DNA of 64,000 nt from JACVRW01 sp963812415. Lineage in GTDB: Bacteria > Actinomycetota > Thermoleophilia > Solirubrobacterales > Thermoleophilaceae. The stretch is from NCBI GenBank assembly GCA_963812415.1, contig CAWEVH010000035.1, positions 45,311 to 109,310 on the forward strand, given 5' to 3'. Positions 17,694 to 26,828 of the stretch are shown here, in pieces. Made by a program: the position numbers and the translations under genes. Under the pieces are notes generated by a model that was not told the origin of the DNA, ran no database searches, and worked only from the letters and a program-made list of their open reading frames with translations. Within the stretch, counting starts at the first letter, position 1; the number at the start of each line of letters is the position of its first letter.

Positions 17694-18607
17694 TCAGCTC
17701 GGCTGGCGGGCGAGCTCCGCGAGGTGGTGCTCGGCGAGTGTCATGAGGGCGCGGGTGGCGGGTGAGAGCCGGGCGTTGCGCCGCCGGATGAAGGCGAACG
17801 TCTCGTGCAGCGGCGGGTCGAGCGGCACGCTGGCGAGCCGGTCGCTGTATCCGAGGGCGTCGAGCAGCGCGCGCGTGACGAGCGTGTCGCCGAGGCCGCG
17901 GGCGGCGAGGTCCAGGGCGGCGCCTGCGTGCTGGACCTCGATGCGCGGCCGAATGCGTGACTCCGGCGCGCTGGGCGCGCTCGGCGAGCTGGCGGCGCGT
18001 GGGGTCCTCGTCGCCCCAGCGGGCCTCGGGCAGGACGAGGACGGTCTGCGCGAGCTGCTCGATCGTCACGGGCCCGGCGAGCCGGTCGGGTTCGGCGCTG
18101 GCGTAGACGACCTCGAACTCGCGCGACGGGAGCGCCGACTTCGAGGCCGTCGTCGTCGATCGGCAGCGCGACCAGGCCGGCTTCCAGGCGCCCGGCCCGG
18201 ACGGCGTCCGCGAGCTGGCTGGAGTTCTCGCCGACGACGCGGATGGCCACCTGCGGGTGGCGGCGCGCGAAGTCCTCGACGAGCCCGGGCAGCAGGAGGT
18301 GGTGGGCGGTGCTGAACGTCCCGAGCGACGCGGTGCCGCCGGTCAGCGTGCGCGCCCGCCGCACGACGTCGGCGGCGTCGCTGGCGGCCGCGAGCGTGCG
18401 CTCGGCCTCGGGGCGGAGCAGCCGTCCGGCGTCGGTGAGCTCCAGGCGGCGGCCGGTGCGCACGAAGAGCGCGACGCCGAGCTCGGCCTCGAGGTGGGCG
18501 ATCTGCTCGGAGACGCTCGGGCGGGCGAGGTGCAGCACGTCCGCGGCGGCGGTGAACGAGCCGTGCTCGGCCGCGGCGAGGAAGTAGGTGAGCTGCTGAA
18601 GCGTCAT
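17694..18607 (-). pseudogene. LysR family transcriptional regulator, frame interrupted
   Basis: The N-terminal winged HTH is intact (MTLQQLTYFLAAAEHGSFTA... RPSVSEQIAHLEAELGVALF), and the effector domain follows (FSTAHHLLLPGLVEDFARRH). Coding shifts near 18140 to FEVVYASAEPDRLAGPVTIEQL and again near 17955 to RPRIEVQHAGAALDLAARG, ending MTLAEHHLAELARQPS at 17694. Each shift is undone by deleting one base, giving about 303 residues, normal for LysR. It is divergent from the flavin monooxygenase, with a perfect palindrome between them, so it probably regulates that gene and itself. Confidence 0.72.
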
Positions 18608-18609
18608 CC

Positions 18610-18634
18610 TTGCCGTAGGTGCTGCCTACGGCAA
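18610..18634. promoter_or_regulatory. LysR-type operator palindrome
   Basis: TTGCCGTAGG, a 5-base centre, then CCTACGGCAA: a perfect 10-bp inverted repeat starting 3 bp upstream of the LysR start codon. It sits between the LysR gene and the divergent monooxygenase gene, and its T...A ends with a centred dyad fit LysR binding sites. Autoregulation and control of the monooxygenase/SDR genes are inferred. Confidence 0.7.
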
Positions 18635-18688
18635 GCGAAGTCAATCGGCTCTCGCTCGCGCGGCGCCGCGCTCTCGATACTCGGCGCC

Positions 18689-20015
18689 ATGACGCGAGGC
18701 TCGCTACTGCTTGATCGGCGCCGGCGCCGCCGGGCTGGGCGCGCTCCAGGTGCTGCTCGACGAAGGTTTTTCCGTCGACTGCTTCGAACGCAGCGACCGT
18801 GTCGGCGGCCACTGGCACACCGACTACGAGTGCCTGCACCTGATCACGCCGCGCGACTCGTCGGGCTTCGAGGGCTTCCCGATGCCGGCGGAGTATCCGC
18901 TGTTCCCGAGCCGCGACCAGATGCGCGACTACATCCTGGGCTTCGCCGCCGCACACGGCCTGGGCTCGCACATCCGGTTCAACACGGCGGTCACGTCGGC
19001 GCGGCCGCTCGGACGCGAACGGCCTCGCGGGCTGGGAGGTCACGACCTCCGACGGCGAGCGCCGCACCTACGACGGCGTGATCGTCGCCAACGGGCACCT
19101 CTGGGACCCGTTCGTGCCCGACTATCCGGGACGCTTCGACGGGCGCGTGCTGCACAGCGGCCGCTACCGCAATGCCGGCGATCTGCAGGGCGACCGCGTG
19201 CTCGTCGTCGGGCGCCGGGAACTCCGGCTGCGACCTGGCCGTCGACGCCGCGCAGGCCGGCCGCGAGACCTACGTCTCGGTGCGCAGCGGGCTGGTCTTC
19301 CAGCCCAAGACGCTGTTCGGCCGGCCGCGCTCGGAGCTGCCGCTGCTCGGCGCGCCTGCCGATCCGCGTCCAGGAGCGAGTGACCCGCGCGCTCATCGAC
19401 GTCTCGCTCGGCCGGCCCGAGCGCTACGGGCTGCCCGCGCCGGCCACGCGCAACCTGCACCGCAACCGCCCGGTCGTCAACGGCCAGCTCCTGCACTTCA
19501 TCCACCACGGCCGCGTCCGCGTCGCGCCGGCGCATCGAGCGCTTCGACGGCCACGACGTCCACTTCACCGACGGCACCGTCGCGCGACGTTCGACACCAT
19601 CGTCTACGCGACCGGCTTCAAGGTCGACGCTGCCGTTCCTGGACCCGGCGCTGCTCCAGTGGGCCGACGGCGTCCCGCTGCGCGTGGCCGGGATGACGCT
19701 GCCCGTCGGCATGGAGCGGCTGTACTTCGTCGGCCTCGCCGCGCCGCGCGGCCCCAGCTTCCCGTCTACTCGGCTCAGGCGCGGCTGATCGCCAAGTTCC
19801 TGACCGCCCAGGAGCGCGCCGAAGTCGCGCTGTCGGCCCTCTACGCGCGCTCCTCGCGACCCGAGGCGCGGATCGACATCCCGCGCCACGAATGGCAGCG
19901 CGACATGGACCGCACGCACCGGCGCATCGACCGCATCCTGCGCCGCACGCCGACGCGCGCCGATCGCGCGCCACACGCCCGCGATCGGCGCGACTACCTG
20001 GCGATCCACGGATGA
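18689..20015 (+). pseudogene. flavin-containing monooxygenase / FAD-NAD(P) oxidoreductase, frame broken
   Basis: From ATG 18689 the product can be followed through all three frames: LIGAGAAGLGALQVLLDEGF (FAD-binding GxGxxG), VGGHWHTDYECLHLITPR, DGVIVANGHLWDPFVPDYPG, VLVVG...NSGCDLAVDAAQAG (the second dinucleotide site), FDTIVYATGFKVD and LYFVGLAAPRGPSFPVYSAQ. This is the order of class B flavin monooxygenases (Baeyer-Villiger/FMO type), about 440 residues. Around eight breaks (near 18710, 19010, 19217, 19360, 19530, 19590, 19630 and 19755) each fit one extra base. The stop overlaps the SDR start (ATGA), so the two were one operon. Confidence 0.72.
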
Positions 20016-20750
20016 CCGCGCGGCTCGCCGGCAAGACGGCGCTCATCTCGGGCGGCGCCCGCGGACAGGGCGCGGCGCACGGCCGCCGCCTCGCCGAGGA
20101 GGGCGCCGCCGTCGTCCTCGGCGACGTCCTCGAGGACGCCGGCGAGGCGCACGCCCGCGAGCTCCGGGCCGCCGGCCACGCCGCCCACTTCCTGCGCCTC
20201 GACGTCACCGCCCCCGAGCGACTGGGACGCGGCCGTCGGACCGCCGAGGAGCGCTTCGGGCGGCTCGACATCCTCGTCAACAACGCGGGCGTCGTCCGCG
20301 TCGCGCCGGTCGTCGACGAGACCGACGACGGCTGGCACACGCACGATGGCCGTCAACGCGACCGGCGTCTTCTACGGCATGCGCGCCGCCATCCCCGCGC
20401 TGCGGCGCGCCGGCGGCGGCTCGATCATCAACGTCGCCTCGATCTACGGGCCCGTCGGCGCCCCCGGCTACGTCGCCTACACCGCCAGCAAGGGCGCCGT
20501 GATCGCCATGACGAAGGTCGCCGCGCTCGAACACGCGCACGACCGCATCCGCGTCAACGCCATCTGCCCCGGACCCGTCCGATCGCCGATGAGCGAGCAG
20601 GAAGGCGACGCCTCGGTCGACGTCACCCCCCTCCGCCGCCGCGCCGAACCCGAGGAGATCTCCTCAGCGGTCGCGTTCCTCGCCTCGGACGACGCCGTCT
20701 ACATCACCGGCGCCGAGCTCGCCATCGACGGCGGATACCTCGCCCGCTGA
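20012..20750 (+). pseudogene. short-chain dehydrogenase/reductase (SDR), frame interrupted
   Basis: The Rossmann start is ALISGGARGQGAAHG (the TGxxxGxG equivalent), then LGDVLEDAG, LVNNAG, INVASIYG (catalytic Ser) and YVAYTASKGA (Tyr-Xaa3-Lys), ending ITGAELAIDGGYLAR. It is a classical SDR of about 245 residues, close to 3-oxoacyl-ACP/20-beta-hydroxysteroid types. Two breaks near 20219 and 20342 each need one base removed. Pairing with a flavin monooxygenase suggests a pathway where an alcohol is oxidised to a ketone that the monooxygenase then attacks, but that is inference. Confidence 0.75.
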
Positions 20751-20759
20751 CGAGGCGGC

Positions 20760-21680
20760 TCACCTGATCGGGGGCGGAACGCCATGTGCGGTGGCCGCCA
20801 GCACCGGATCCCACTCGCACACCTCGCAGGAGTGGCGGAACGCCGACCGGGCGAATTCCAACGCGAGGGCGTGCGGATCCGGGCTCTCGCGGATGTCCTC
20901 CCAATCGAGCACGTACTCCCCGAGCTGGCCATCCCAACGCGCCGCAGCGGGGCTGAGGCTCGCATCGGCGAAGCCATCCGGCGTCGGGTATGCGAAGGCG
21001 AAGAATGCCGCCCGCTCGTATTTCGGATCGCCCGGCCACCACCCGACCGCGACCTGCTGAGCATCGGCTCCGTTGCGCATGATGAAGTCATCGGACGGCG
21101 GATCGGCCGGCCGTCCCGAGAAGAGGTTGACGGCGAGGTCAAAGGTCCCCCACCAGGCGTTGACCGGCGTCGAGCGACCCCGAAACGGCGCCCGGAACTC
21201 ACTGAGGACGAGCGCCGCGCGAGTGGCGGCCTCGAAGTAGACCGCCACCTGATCGGCGTCATAGGTCGCATGCTCGTGGTCGTCGTCGAGCGGCACCTGC
21301 CACGGCACTTCCTGGGGAGTCGGATTGATCTCGACGTCGCCCCCCAGGCGCCCGACGGCCTCGAGCACCGCGCGGGTCACCTCCGCGACCGGGCGGTTGG
21401 GCGTCAGCGGGATCCGCGTCTCATGACCGGCGCTGTGCTCGACCACCGCCTCGCTCGTATGGAGGTCAAGCGCGGCGACGATCGCGCCGGAGCCATCCGG
21501 CGCCGGCAGCGGAAGCGTCTCCCAGCCGCGAGCGCTTAGCCGTAGTGCGGCGTGCTGAAGCTGCGGCTCCGGCGGTGCGAGCTCCACCGCGAGCTTCCCA
21601 AGCACCTGGGTGTGCGCGTGGAGCGTGTCGCATGTCGCGCTCCAGGGGCCGTAGCTGAGAGATGGCCATACCGGAGGCAT
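20760..21680 (-). CDS. DUF5996 family protein
   Basis: 306 residues beginning MPPVWPSLSYGPWSATCDTL. Recognised from the conserved HTQVLGKLAVELAPPEPQ start and EFRAPFRGRSTPVNAWWGTF, FIMRNGADAQQVAVGWWPGD and FAFAYPTPDG blocks. Its biochemical role is unknown, and no catalytic motif is obvious. It converges on the SDR gene with a 9-bp gap and has no operon partner. The 3' end is clean, with standard codon use, unlike the broken genes immediately upstream. Confidence 0.85.
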   Translation of the reverse strand: MPPVWPSLSYGPWSATCDTLHAHTQVLGKLAVELAPPEPQLQHAALRLSARGWETLPLPAPDGSGAIVAALDLHTSEAVVEHSAGHETRIPLTPNRPVAEVTRAVLEAVGRLGGDVEINPTPQEVPWQVPLDDDHEHATYDADQVAVYFEAATRAALVLSEFRAPFRGRSTPVNAWWGTFDLAVNLFSGRPADPPSDDFIMRNGADAQQVAVGWWPGDPKYERAAFFAFAYPTPDGFADASLSPAAARWDGQLGEYVLDWEDIRESPDPHALALEFARSAFRHSCEVCEWDPVLAATAHGVPPPIR

Positions 21681-21727
21681 GGTCCAACGCTACTCCTCCC
21701 GCTAGCGCCCTCCACTCCACTCGGTGC

Positions 21728-21829
21728 TTAGACGTCCGCGAGCTTGCGCTCGCGAGCGAGGCCGAGGGCGCGAGCGATGAGGTCGTCCTCATCGGAGAGC
21801 TCCAGCGCCGCGGTTCTGAGGCTCCACAC
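21728..21829 (-). CDS. possible small ORF or C-terminal gene fragment
   Basis: A 33-codon frame from GTG 21829: WSLRTAALELSDEDDLIARA followed by LGLARERKLADV and TAA. It reads like the acidic/basic amphipathic C-terminus of a real protein, and the frame is open a little further upstream without a start. It could be a relic. I cannot assign it. Confidence 0.25.
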   Translation of the reverse strand: MWSLRTAALELSDEDDLIARALGLARERKLADV

Positions 21830-21881
21830 CTCCAGATGTCTCTGTGTCCGAAGCCCGGGTTTGCCCGGGCCCGGCTTTCAG

Positions 21882-21911
21882 GCGGGGCCGCCGCCTGTGC
21901 GGCGGCCCCGC
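21882..21911 (-). terminator. strong GC hairpin after the collagen-like gene
   Basis: Arms 21882-21894 and 21899-21911 are a perfect 13-bp inverted repeat (GCGGGGCCGCCGC and its complement) with a 4-base loop, 12 bp past the stop of the collagen-like gene. There is no T tract, as is common in high-GC actinomycetes. Confidence 0.7.
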
Positions 21912-21923
21912 ACGTGGTCCGGC

Positions 21924-22556
21924 TTACGCGCTCGCGCAGAGCACCGTGATCGCGGCTGTGCCGTCTGTGCCGGTGCCCTTCTGCACCTCGACGTACCAGC
22001 CGCGCGGCTCCTGGCCGTTGAGGGCGGGCTCGCCGGAGGCGTTGGCCGGGCGGGATTCGACGGCCGCGAATATGGGCACGATGCCCGAGCCCACAGCGAT
22101 GCTGCCTCCCGGAAGGCGGTAGCCGCCGCCGACGACGCTTTCGCCCGCCTGACACATCGCGGCACCATCCTTCGTCTCGCCCACCAAGCCGTTGGCCGCA
22201 AACGCGATCCCCGCGGTCCGGGTCGTGACGTGAGCGACGCCGGTGTCGCCCTTGGGCCCCTGCGCGCCGGCGGCGCCGGTGTCGCCCTTGGGTCCCTGGA
22301 CGCCCGCCTCGCCCATCGGCCCTTGCGGGCCGGCCGGGCCGCGCTCGCCCGTCAGCGAGCTGACGGCCCTCTTGCTCAGCTTGTTCGTGCCGAGCGCGCG
22401 GTTCTTGACGTCCTGGCCGGTGATCGTGCCGTCCTTGATGTTCTGACCGGTCATCACCAGCGCGGCCGTGGCCGTGCCGCTGAACGCGACGAACAGGGCG
22501 ACGAGCGCAACCACCAGTGCCGGCGAGGGCCGTCTCTTGACGATGTTGTCTCTCAT
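21924..22556 (-). CDS. secreted collagen-like repeat protein
   Basis: 210 residues from ATG 22556. A positively charged N-terminus precedes a signal-like helix (ALVVALVALFVAFSGTATAA). Next comes the repeat-rich TGQNIKDGTITGQDVKNRAL, then about ten Gly-Xaa-Yaa triplets (GERGPAGPQGPMGEAG, GPKGDTGAAGAQGPKGDTG), and a C-terminal globular domain with paired cysteines (AAMCQAGESVVGGGYRLPGG, ITVLCASA). The N-terminal pattern is typical of abundant exported proteins in Thermoleophilia. The short collagen-like stalk probably trimerises the C-terminal domain at the cell surface. The function is unknown. A strong hairpin follows the gene. Confidence 0.82.
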   Translation of the reverse strand: MRDNIVKRRPSPALVVALVALFVAFSGTATAALVMTGQNIKDGTITGQDVKNRALGTNKLSKRAVSSLTGERGPAGPQGPMGEAGVQGPKGDTGAAGAQGPKGDTGVAHVTTRTAGIAFAANGLVGETKDGAAMCQAGESVVGGGYRLPGGSIAVGSGIVPIFAAVESRPANASGEPALNGQEPRGWYVEVQKGTGTDGTAAITVLCASA

Positions 22557-22976
22557 TCGGGTCTCCTTCGATTCGGGCGCCGGCGGGGCCGTGCGCCGTC
22601 TCGTGTCTTCCATGTGACCCGATCGTCTCGCCGTGGCAGGGTCGTTCGCTTCTGCGAAACCCCAGCAACCGCTTTGGCGCAGCGCGCTCTCGGTTAGGGG
22701 ACATCCCTAGCGCTCGGCGCCGTTGTCCCGGGCGCCGGAGAGCGCGACGCCGTGCTCACTCCGTGCGATCGCTGAACGTGCTCCGACTGGCATTGATTGG
22801 GATGGATGCGGTGACGTGGTCGACTGAGGCAGACGAGGCGCGCTCGAGCAGGTCGTGACCGAGCGCTGCTGCTCGAGTCCAAGCCGGCGCAGACGCTGGT
22901 AGCGCCAGGCGGAGACGCGGCTCCGGAAACGGGGGCAGCGTGACTGGGTTCCGTAGAAGCGACTGCGCGGCGCGGC
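22557..22976. other. 420-bp intergenic region, no gene seen
   Basis: Lies between topoisomerase III (stop 22977) and the collagen-like gene (start 22556), both on the minus strand. I see no supported ORF, tRNA or repeat. The one small dyad is TAGGG-GACAT-CCCTA around 22694-22709, about 140 bp upstream of the collagen-like start, which could be an operator. Confidence 0.5.
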
Positions 22977-25223
22977 TCACGCTGCGGCGCCCTTGGCCTG
23001 CGCATCGGCCTCGGCGCGCTCCTCCTCGGCGTCGCCCTTGGGCGGCTCCTTGGCCCACTCCTCGTCGAACTCGACGCGCCACTTGGCCTCGTCGTTCTGC
23101 TCGAGACGGAGCTTGGCCCGGAACGTCCGTCCGGAGCGCCCGCGGAAGCCGGTGACCGCCTTGGCTGTGCGCCCGACGCCGGGGTCCTCGCCGGCCTCGC
23201 GCGAGGAGCGCAGCGACTCGATCAGCTCCTTGGCCACGCTCACGGGCAGCGACTTGCCGGCCTTGCGCTTCCAGATCACGAACCCGCAGCCGGGGTCCTC
23301 GCGCGACCAGCACGAGTAGCCCTTGCGGTTCTCGGAGATCTCGCGGCCGCAGATCGGGCAGGGGCCGAGCTTCGCCCGCTCGATCCGCACGCCCTTCAGC
23401 TTGTCGAGCTCCTGGACGGTGTCGGTCGTGAACTTCGCGATGTCCTGCATGAAGGCCGGGCGCGTGTCCTCGCCGCGCTCGATCAGGCCGAGGCGGCGCT
23501 CCCAGCTGCCGGTGAGCTCGGGCGAGGTGAGCTTGTGGCCGCCGAGCAGGCGGATCACCTGGATGCCCTTCTCGGTGGCCACGAGCGCACGCCCCTCGCG
23601 CTCGACGTACTCGCGATTGATGAGCAGCTCGATGATCCCGGCGCGCGTGGCCGGCGTGCCGATGCCCGAGTCCTTCATCGCCTCGCGGAGCTCGGCGTCC
23701 TCGACCTCCTTGCCGGCGGTCTCCATCGCGGCGAGCAGGGAGGCGTCCGAGAAGCGCCGCGGCGGCTGGGTTTCCTTGCGGATCGACTCGACCGAGCGCG
23801 TCTCGACCGACTCGCCGCGCTCGAGCTTCGGCAGGAGCTGGTCGCCGCCGGAGTCCTCCTCCGGGCGCTCTGGCTCGGCCTCCTCGCCGTAGACGGCCTT
23901 CCAGCCGGGCTCGACGAGGCGGCGGCCGGAAGTCCTGAACACCTTCTCCTCCACCGTGGTCTCCACGCGCGTGCGCTCGAACTCCGCGTCGGGGTGGAAG
24001 ATCGCCAGGTAGCGCTTGGCCACCAGGTCGTAGACCTTGAGCTCGTCCTGGCCCATCCTGCCGAGGTCGTGCTCCGAGCGGGTGGGGATGATCGCGTGGT
24101 GGTCCGCGACCTTCTTGTCGTTGACCACCCGCTCGAGCGGCAGCCGCTCCAGCGCGCTCACGTACTCGGCCGCGCGCCGGTAGGCGCCGTTGTGGCCCAC
24201 CAGCTCGGCGATCGGCTTGATCTCGGCGACCATGTCGCCGGTCAGGAAGCGCGAGTTGGTGCGCGGATAGGTGAGCGCCTTGTGCTCCTCGTAGAGCCGC
24301 TGCGAGGCCGCCAGCGTGCGGCGGGCGGAGAAGCCGTAGAGCGTGTTGGCGTGGCGCTGGAGCGAGGTGAGGTCGTAGAGGAGCTGCGGCCGCTCGCGCT
24401 CCTCCTTGCGCTCGAGCTTCGTGATCTCGCCGGGCCTGCCGGTGACCGCCGTGACGATCGCCGTCGCCTCGGCCTCACTCGGGAGCCGCTTGCCGCCCAG
24501 GTAGCGACCGGCGTAGGCCCGCTCCCCGCTCGCGGCGAAGCGCGCCTCCACGAGCCAGTAGGGCTCGGGCTTGAAGGCGCGGATCTCCTCCTCGCGGCGA
24601 ACGATCAGCGCCAGCGTCGGCGTCTGAACGCGGCCCAGCGAGACGGCGCCGTCGAACGCCGCGCGCAGGCGAATCGACGCCGCGCGGGTGGCGTTCATGC
24701 CCACCACCCAGTCGGCCTCGGAGCGTGCGCGGGCGGCGTCCTCGAGCGTCTTCATCTCCTCGCCCGGACGCAGCTGCCCGAAGGCCTCGGAGATGGCGCG
24801 CTTCGTCATCGACGAGAGCCACAGCCGCCGCACCGGCTTCTGCACCGGCGCGACGTCGTAGAGGTAGGCGAAGATCAGCTCGCCCTCGCGACCCGCGTCG
24901 CAGGCGTTGACCACGTCGTCGATCTCGTCGTCCGCCATCAGGCGGTGAATCGCCTTCAGCTGCTTGGCGGCGCGATCGTCGTTCGGCACGAGCTTGAACT
25001 CGTCCGGGATGATCGGCAGGTCGGCGTAGCGCCACTTCTTCAGCTTCGGGTCGTACGCGTCCGGCTCCGCCAGCCCGACCAGGTGGCCTACCGCCCAGGT
25101 GATGACGAAATCGTCGCCGTCGAGCGAGGTCTTGTCCTTCGACTGCTTGAAGGATCCAGGCAGCGCCGCGGCCAGGTCACGGGCCACGGAGGGCTTCTCG
25201 GCGATGACTAGGGTCTTGCCCAT
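22977..25223 (-). CDS. topB: DNA topoisomerase III (type IA)
   Basis: 748 residues. The Toprim domain opens with KTLVIAEKPSVARDLAAAL and has VVNACDAGREGELIF (acidic metal cluster). The DNA-gate region has GRVQTPTLALIVRREEEI, and the active-site Tyr is in ALTYPRTNSRFL near residue 318. The domain order and length match TopB rather than TopA. A single zinc-ribbon-like block CPICGREISENRKGYSC...PGC follows at about residues 625-660, and the tail is acidic and charged. The gene is divergent from the flavoprotein gene, whose start lies inside its first codons (20-bp overlap). Confidence 0.93.
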   Translation of the reverse strand: MGKTLVIAEKPSVARDLAAALPGSFKQSKDKTSLDGDDFVITWAVGHLVGLAEPDAYDPKLKKWRYADLPIIPDEFKLVPNDDRAAKQLKAIHRLMADDEIDDVVNACDAGREGELIFAYLYDVAPVQKPVRRLWLSSMTKRAISEAFGQLRPGEEMKTLEDAARARSEADWVVGMNATRAASIRLRAAFDGAVSLGRVQTPTLALIVRREEEIRAFKPEPYWLVEARFAASGERAYAGRYLGGKRLPSEAEATAIVTAVTGRPGEITKLERKEERERPQLLYDLTSLQRHANTLYGFSARRTLAASQRLYEEHKALTYPRTNSRFLTGDMVAEIKPIAELVGHNGAYRRAAEYVSALERLPLERVVNDKKVADHHAIIPTRSEHDLGRMGQDELKVYDLVAKRYLAIFHPDAEFERTRVETTVEEKVFRTSGRRLVEPGWKAVYGEEAEPERPEEDSGGDQLLPKLERGESVETRSVESIRKETQPPRRFSDASLLAAMETAGKEVEDAELREAMKDSGIGTPATRAGIIELLINREYVEREGRALVATEKGIQVIRLLGGHKLTSPELTGSWERRLGLIERGEDTRPAFMQDIAKFTTDTVQELDKLKGVRIERAKLGPCPICGREISENRKGYSCWSREDPGCGFVIWKRKAGKSLPVSVAKELIESLRSSREAGEDPGVGRTAKAVTGFRGRSGRTFRAKLRLEQNDEAKWRVEFDEEWAKEPPKGDAEEERAEADAQAKGAAA

Positions 25224-26637
25224 CTCGGCCGTTCACGATACGCACATCGACACGCATACCGCTACCGGTTGGTGGCTCGAGGAGGCCGGAGGCGCGCAGC
25301 CGGTGGCCCCGCTCGACGGCTCGATCGAGGCGGACGTGGTGATCGTGGGGGGCGGCTACACGGGCATGTGGAGCGCCTGGCACCTGCTCGAGGCGGAGCC
25401 CTCGCTCAGCGTCGTCCTGCTCGAGGGCGGCACCTGCGGGCACGGGCCGAGCGGCCGGAACGGGGGCTTCTGCGAGTCGCTCTGGTTCAGCGCGGCGGCG
25501 ATCCGGGAGCGCTTCGGCGACGGCCCCGCGGGCGAGCTGCTTCGGAGCGCGAGCGAGAGCGTCTCGGCGATCGGCGCATGGTGCCGGAGCAACGACGTGG
25601 ACGCCTGGTTCGACCAGGCGGGCTACCTGTGCGTCTCGACCGGCGAGCGCTTCGACGACGTGGGCCGCGCGGCCGTGCGGGCGGCGGCCGAGCTCGGCTC
25701 CCCCGACGCCGTGCAGGACCTCTCGCCCGACGCGGTGCGGGCGCGCTGCCGCTCGCCCGAGTTCCGGCGGGGCGTGCTCGTGCCCGACTTCGCGACCGTC
25801 CAGCCCGCCCGGCTGGCGCTCGGGCTGCGCACCCGGCTGATCGAGCGCGGCGTGCGGGTGTTCGAGCGCTCGCGCGTGCGCCGGCTCGGCCCGGAGGTGG
25901 TCGCGGAGACGGACGGCGGGCGCGTGCGGGCGGGAGCCGCCGTGCTCGCGGTGGGGCCCGCCGCGCGCTCGCTCGCGCCGCTGCGCTCGCGCCTGACCGT
26001 GACCTCCTCGCACATCGTGCTCACGGAGCCCGTGCCGGAGCTGCTCGAGGAGATCGGCTGGACCGGCGGCGAGTGCATCACGGACGGCCGCACCCTCCTG
26101 CATTACTTCCGCACGACGCCCGACGGGCGCATCGTGTTCGGCTGGGGCGGCGGGCGCGTGGCGTACGGAGCGCGCCTGAACGGGCGCATCGAGGTCGACC
26201 CGAATGTCGCGGCCCAGGTGCGCGACCATCTCGAGCGGCTCTTCCCGGGCGTTCGCGGGCGCCGCATCACGCACGCCTGGGGCGGCCCGATCGACGTCTC
26301 CCCCAGCCACATCCCGCAGCTGGGCAGCCTGCCCGGCGCGCCGATCCACTTCGCGTTCGGCTACACGGGCAACGGTGTCGGGCCCTCCCACCTCGCCGGG
26401 CGGACGCTCGCGTCGCTGGCGCTCGACCGGCGCGACGCGCTCACGCGGTTGCCGATCGTGGACTCGGGCGCCGGCGCCTGGGTCCCCCCGGAGCCGCTCG
26501 CCTGGCTCGGCGGCACGGCCGTCCGCTCCGCGCTCCTGCGCGTGGAGGACGCGACGGAGCGCGGCGAGCGAGCCGACCCGCTCACTCGGGCGATCTGCGC
26601 AGCCCCGCACGCGCTCGGGATGCATCTGGGTCGCTGA
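25204..26637 (+). CDS. FAD-dependent oxidoreductase (DadA/amine oxidase-like)
   Basis: 477 residues from ATG 25204. The dinucleotide fold is VVIVGGGYTGMWSAWHLLE (about 45-63), followed by the covalent-flavin-region-like GPSGRNGGFCESLW. Glycine-oxidase/DAO family blocks are DFATVQPARLALGLRTRLIE, VLAVGPAARSLAPL and a C-terminal FAFGYTGNGVGPSHLAGRTL. Members oxidise amines, gamma-glutamyl-putrescine or D-amino acids at the membrane or in the cytoplasm; the substrate here is unknown. The start overlaps the topB start on the other strand, so the two promoters must lie inside each other's genes. Confidence 0.87.
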   Translation: MTRVLPISAVHDTHIDTHTATGWWLEEAGGAQPVAPLDGSIEADVVIVGGGYTGMWSAWHLLEAEPSLSVVLLEGGTCGHGPSGRNGGFCESLWFSAAAIRERFGDGPAGELLRSASESVSAIGAWCRSNDVDAWFDQAGYLCVSTGERFDDVGRAAVRAAAELGSPDAVQDLSPDAVRARCRSPEFRRGVLVPDFATVQPARLALGLRTRLIERGVRVFERSRVRRLGPEVVAETDGGRVRAGAAVLAVGPAARSLAPLRSRLTVTSSHIVLTEPVPELLEEIGWTGGECITDGRTLLHYFRTTPDGRIVFGWGGGRVAYGARLNGRIEVDPNVAAQVRDHLERLFPGVRGRRITHAWGGPIDVSPSHIPQLGSLPGAPIHFAFGYTGNGVGPSHLAGRTLASLALDRRDALTRLPIVDSGAGAWVPPEPLAWLGGTAVRSALLRVEDATERGERADPLTRAICAAPHALGMHLGR

Positions 26638-26828
26638 CGCGCGCCCATTGTGCGCATTCGCACACAGCGTGCGCCCGGACTGCGGGACGCTACGCCCGTG
26701 GGAACGGGTGAGACTGGTGCGACCAGCGGCCGTAATTCCCGGCTCGGAGCTCGGTTGGATGGTCGATGGCAAGCGTCGTCCATGAGCTCCCGGGGCACTA
26801 TCCACGCCGTCTGGGCGGGCGCGCTGCC

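Noticed and set aside
26649..26664. Small dyad TGTGCG-CATT-CGCACA after the flavoprotein gene
   Set aside because: Arms of 6 bp are too short to separate from chance at this GC content; possibly a weak terminator.
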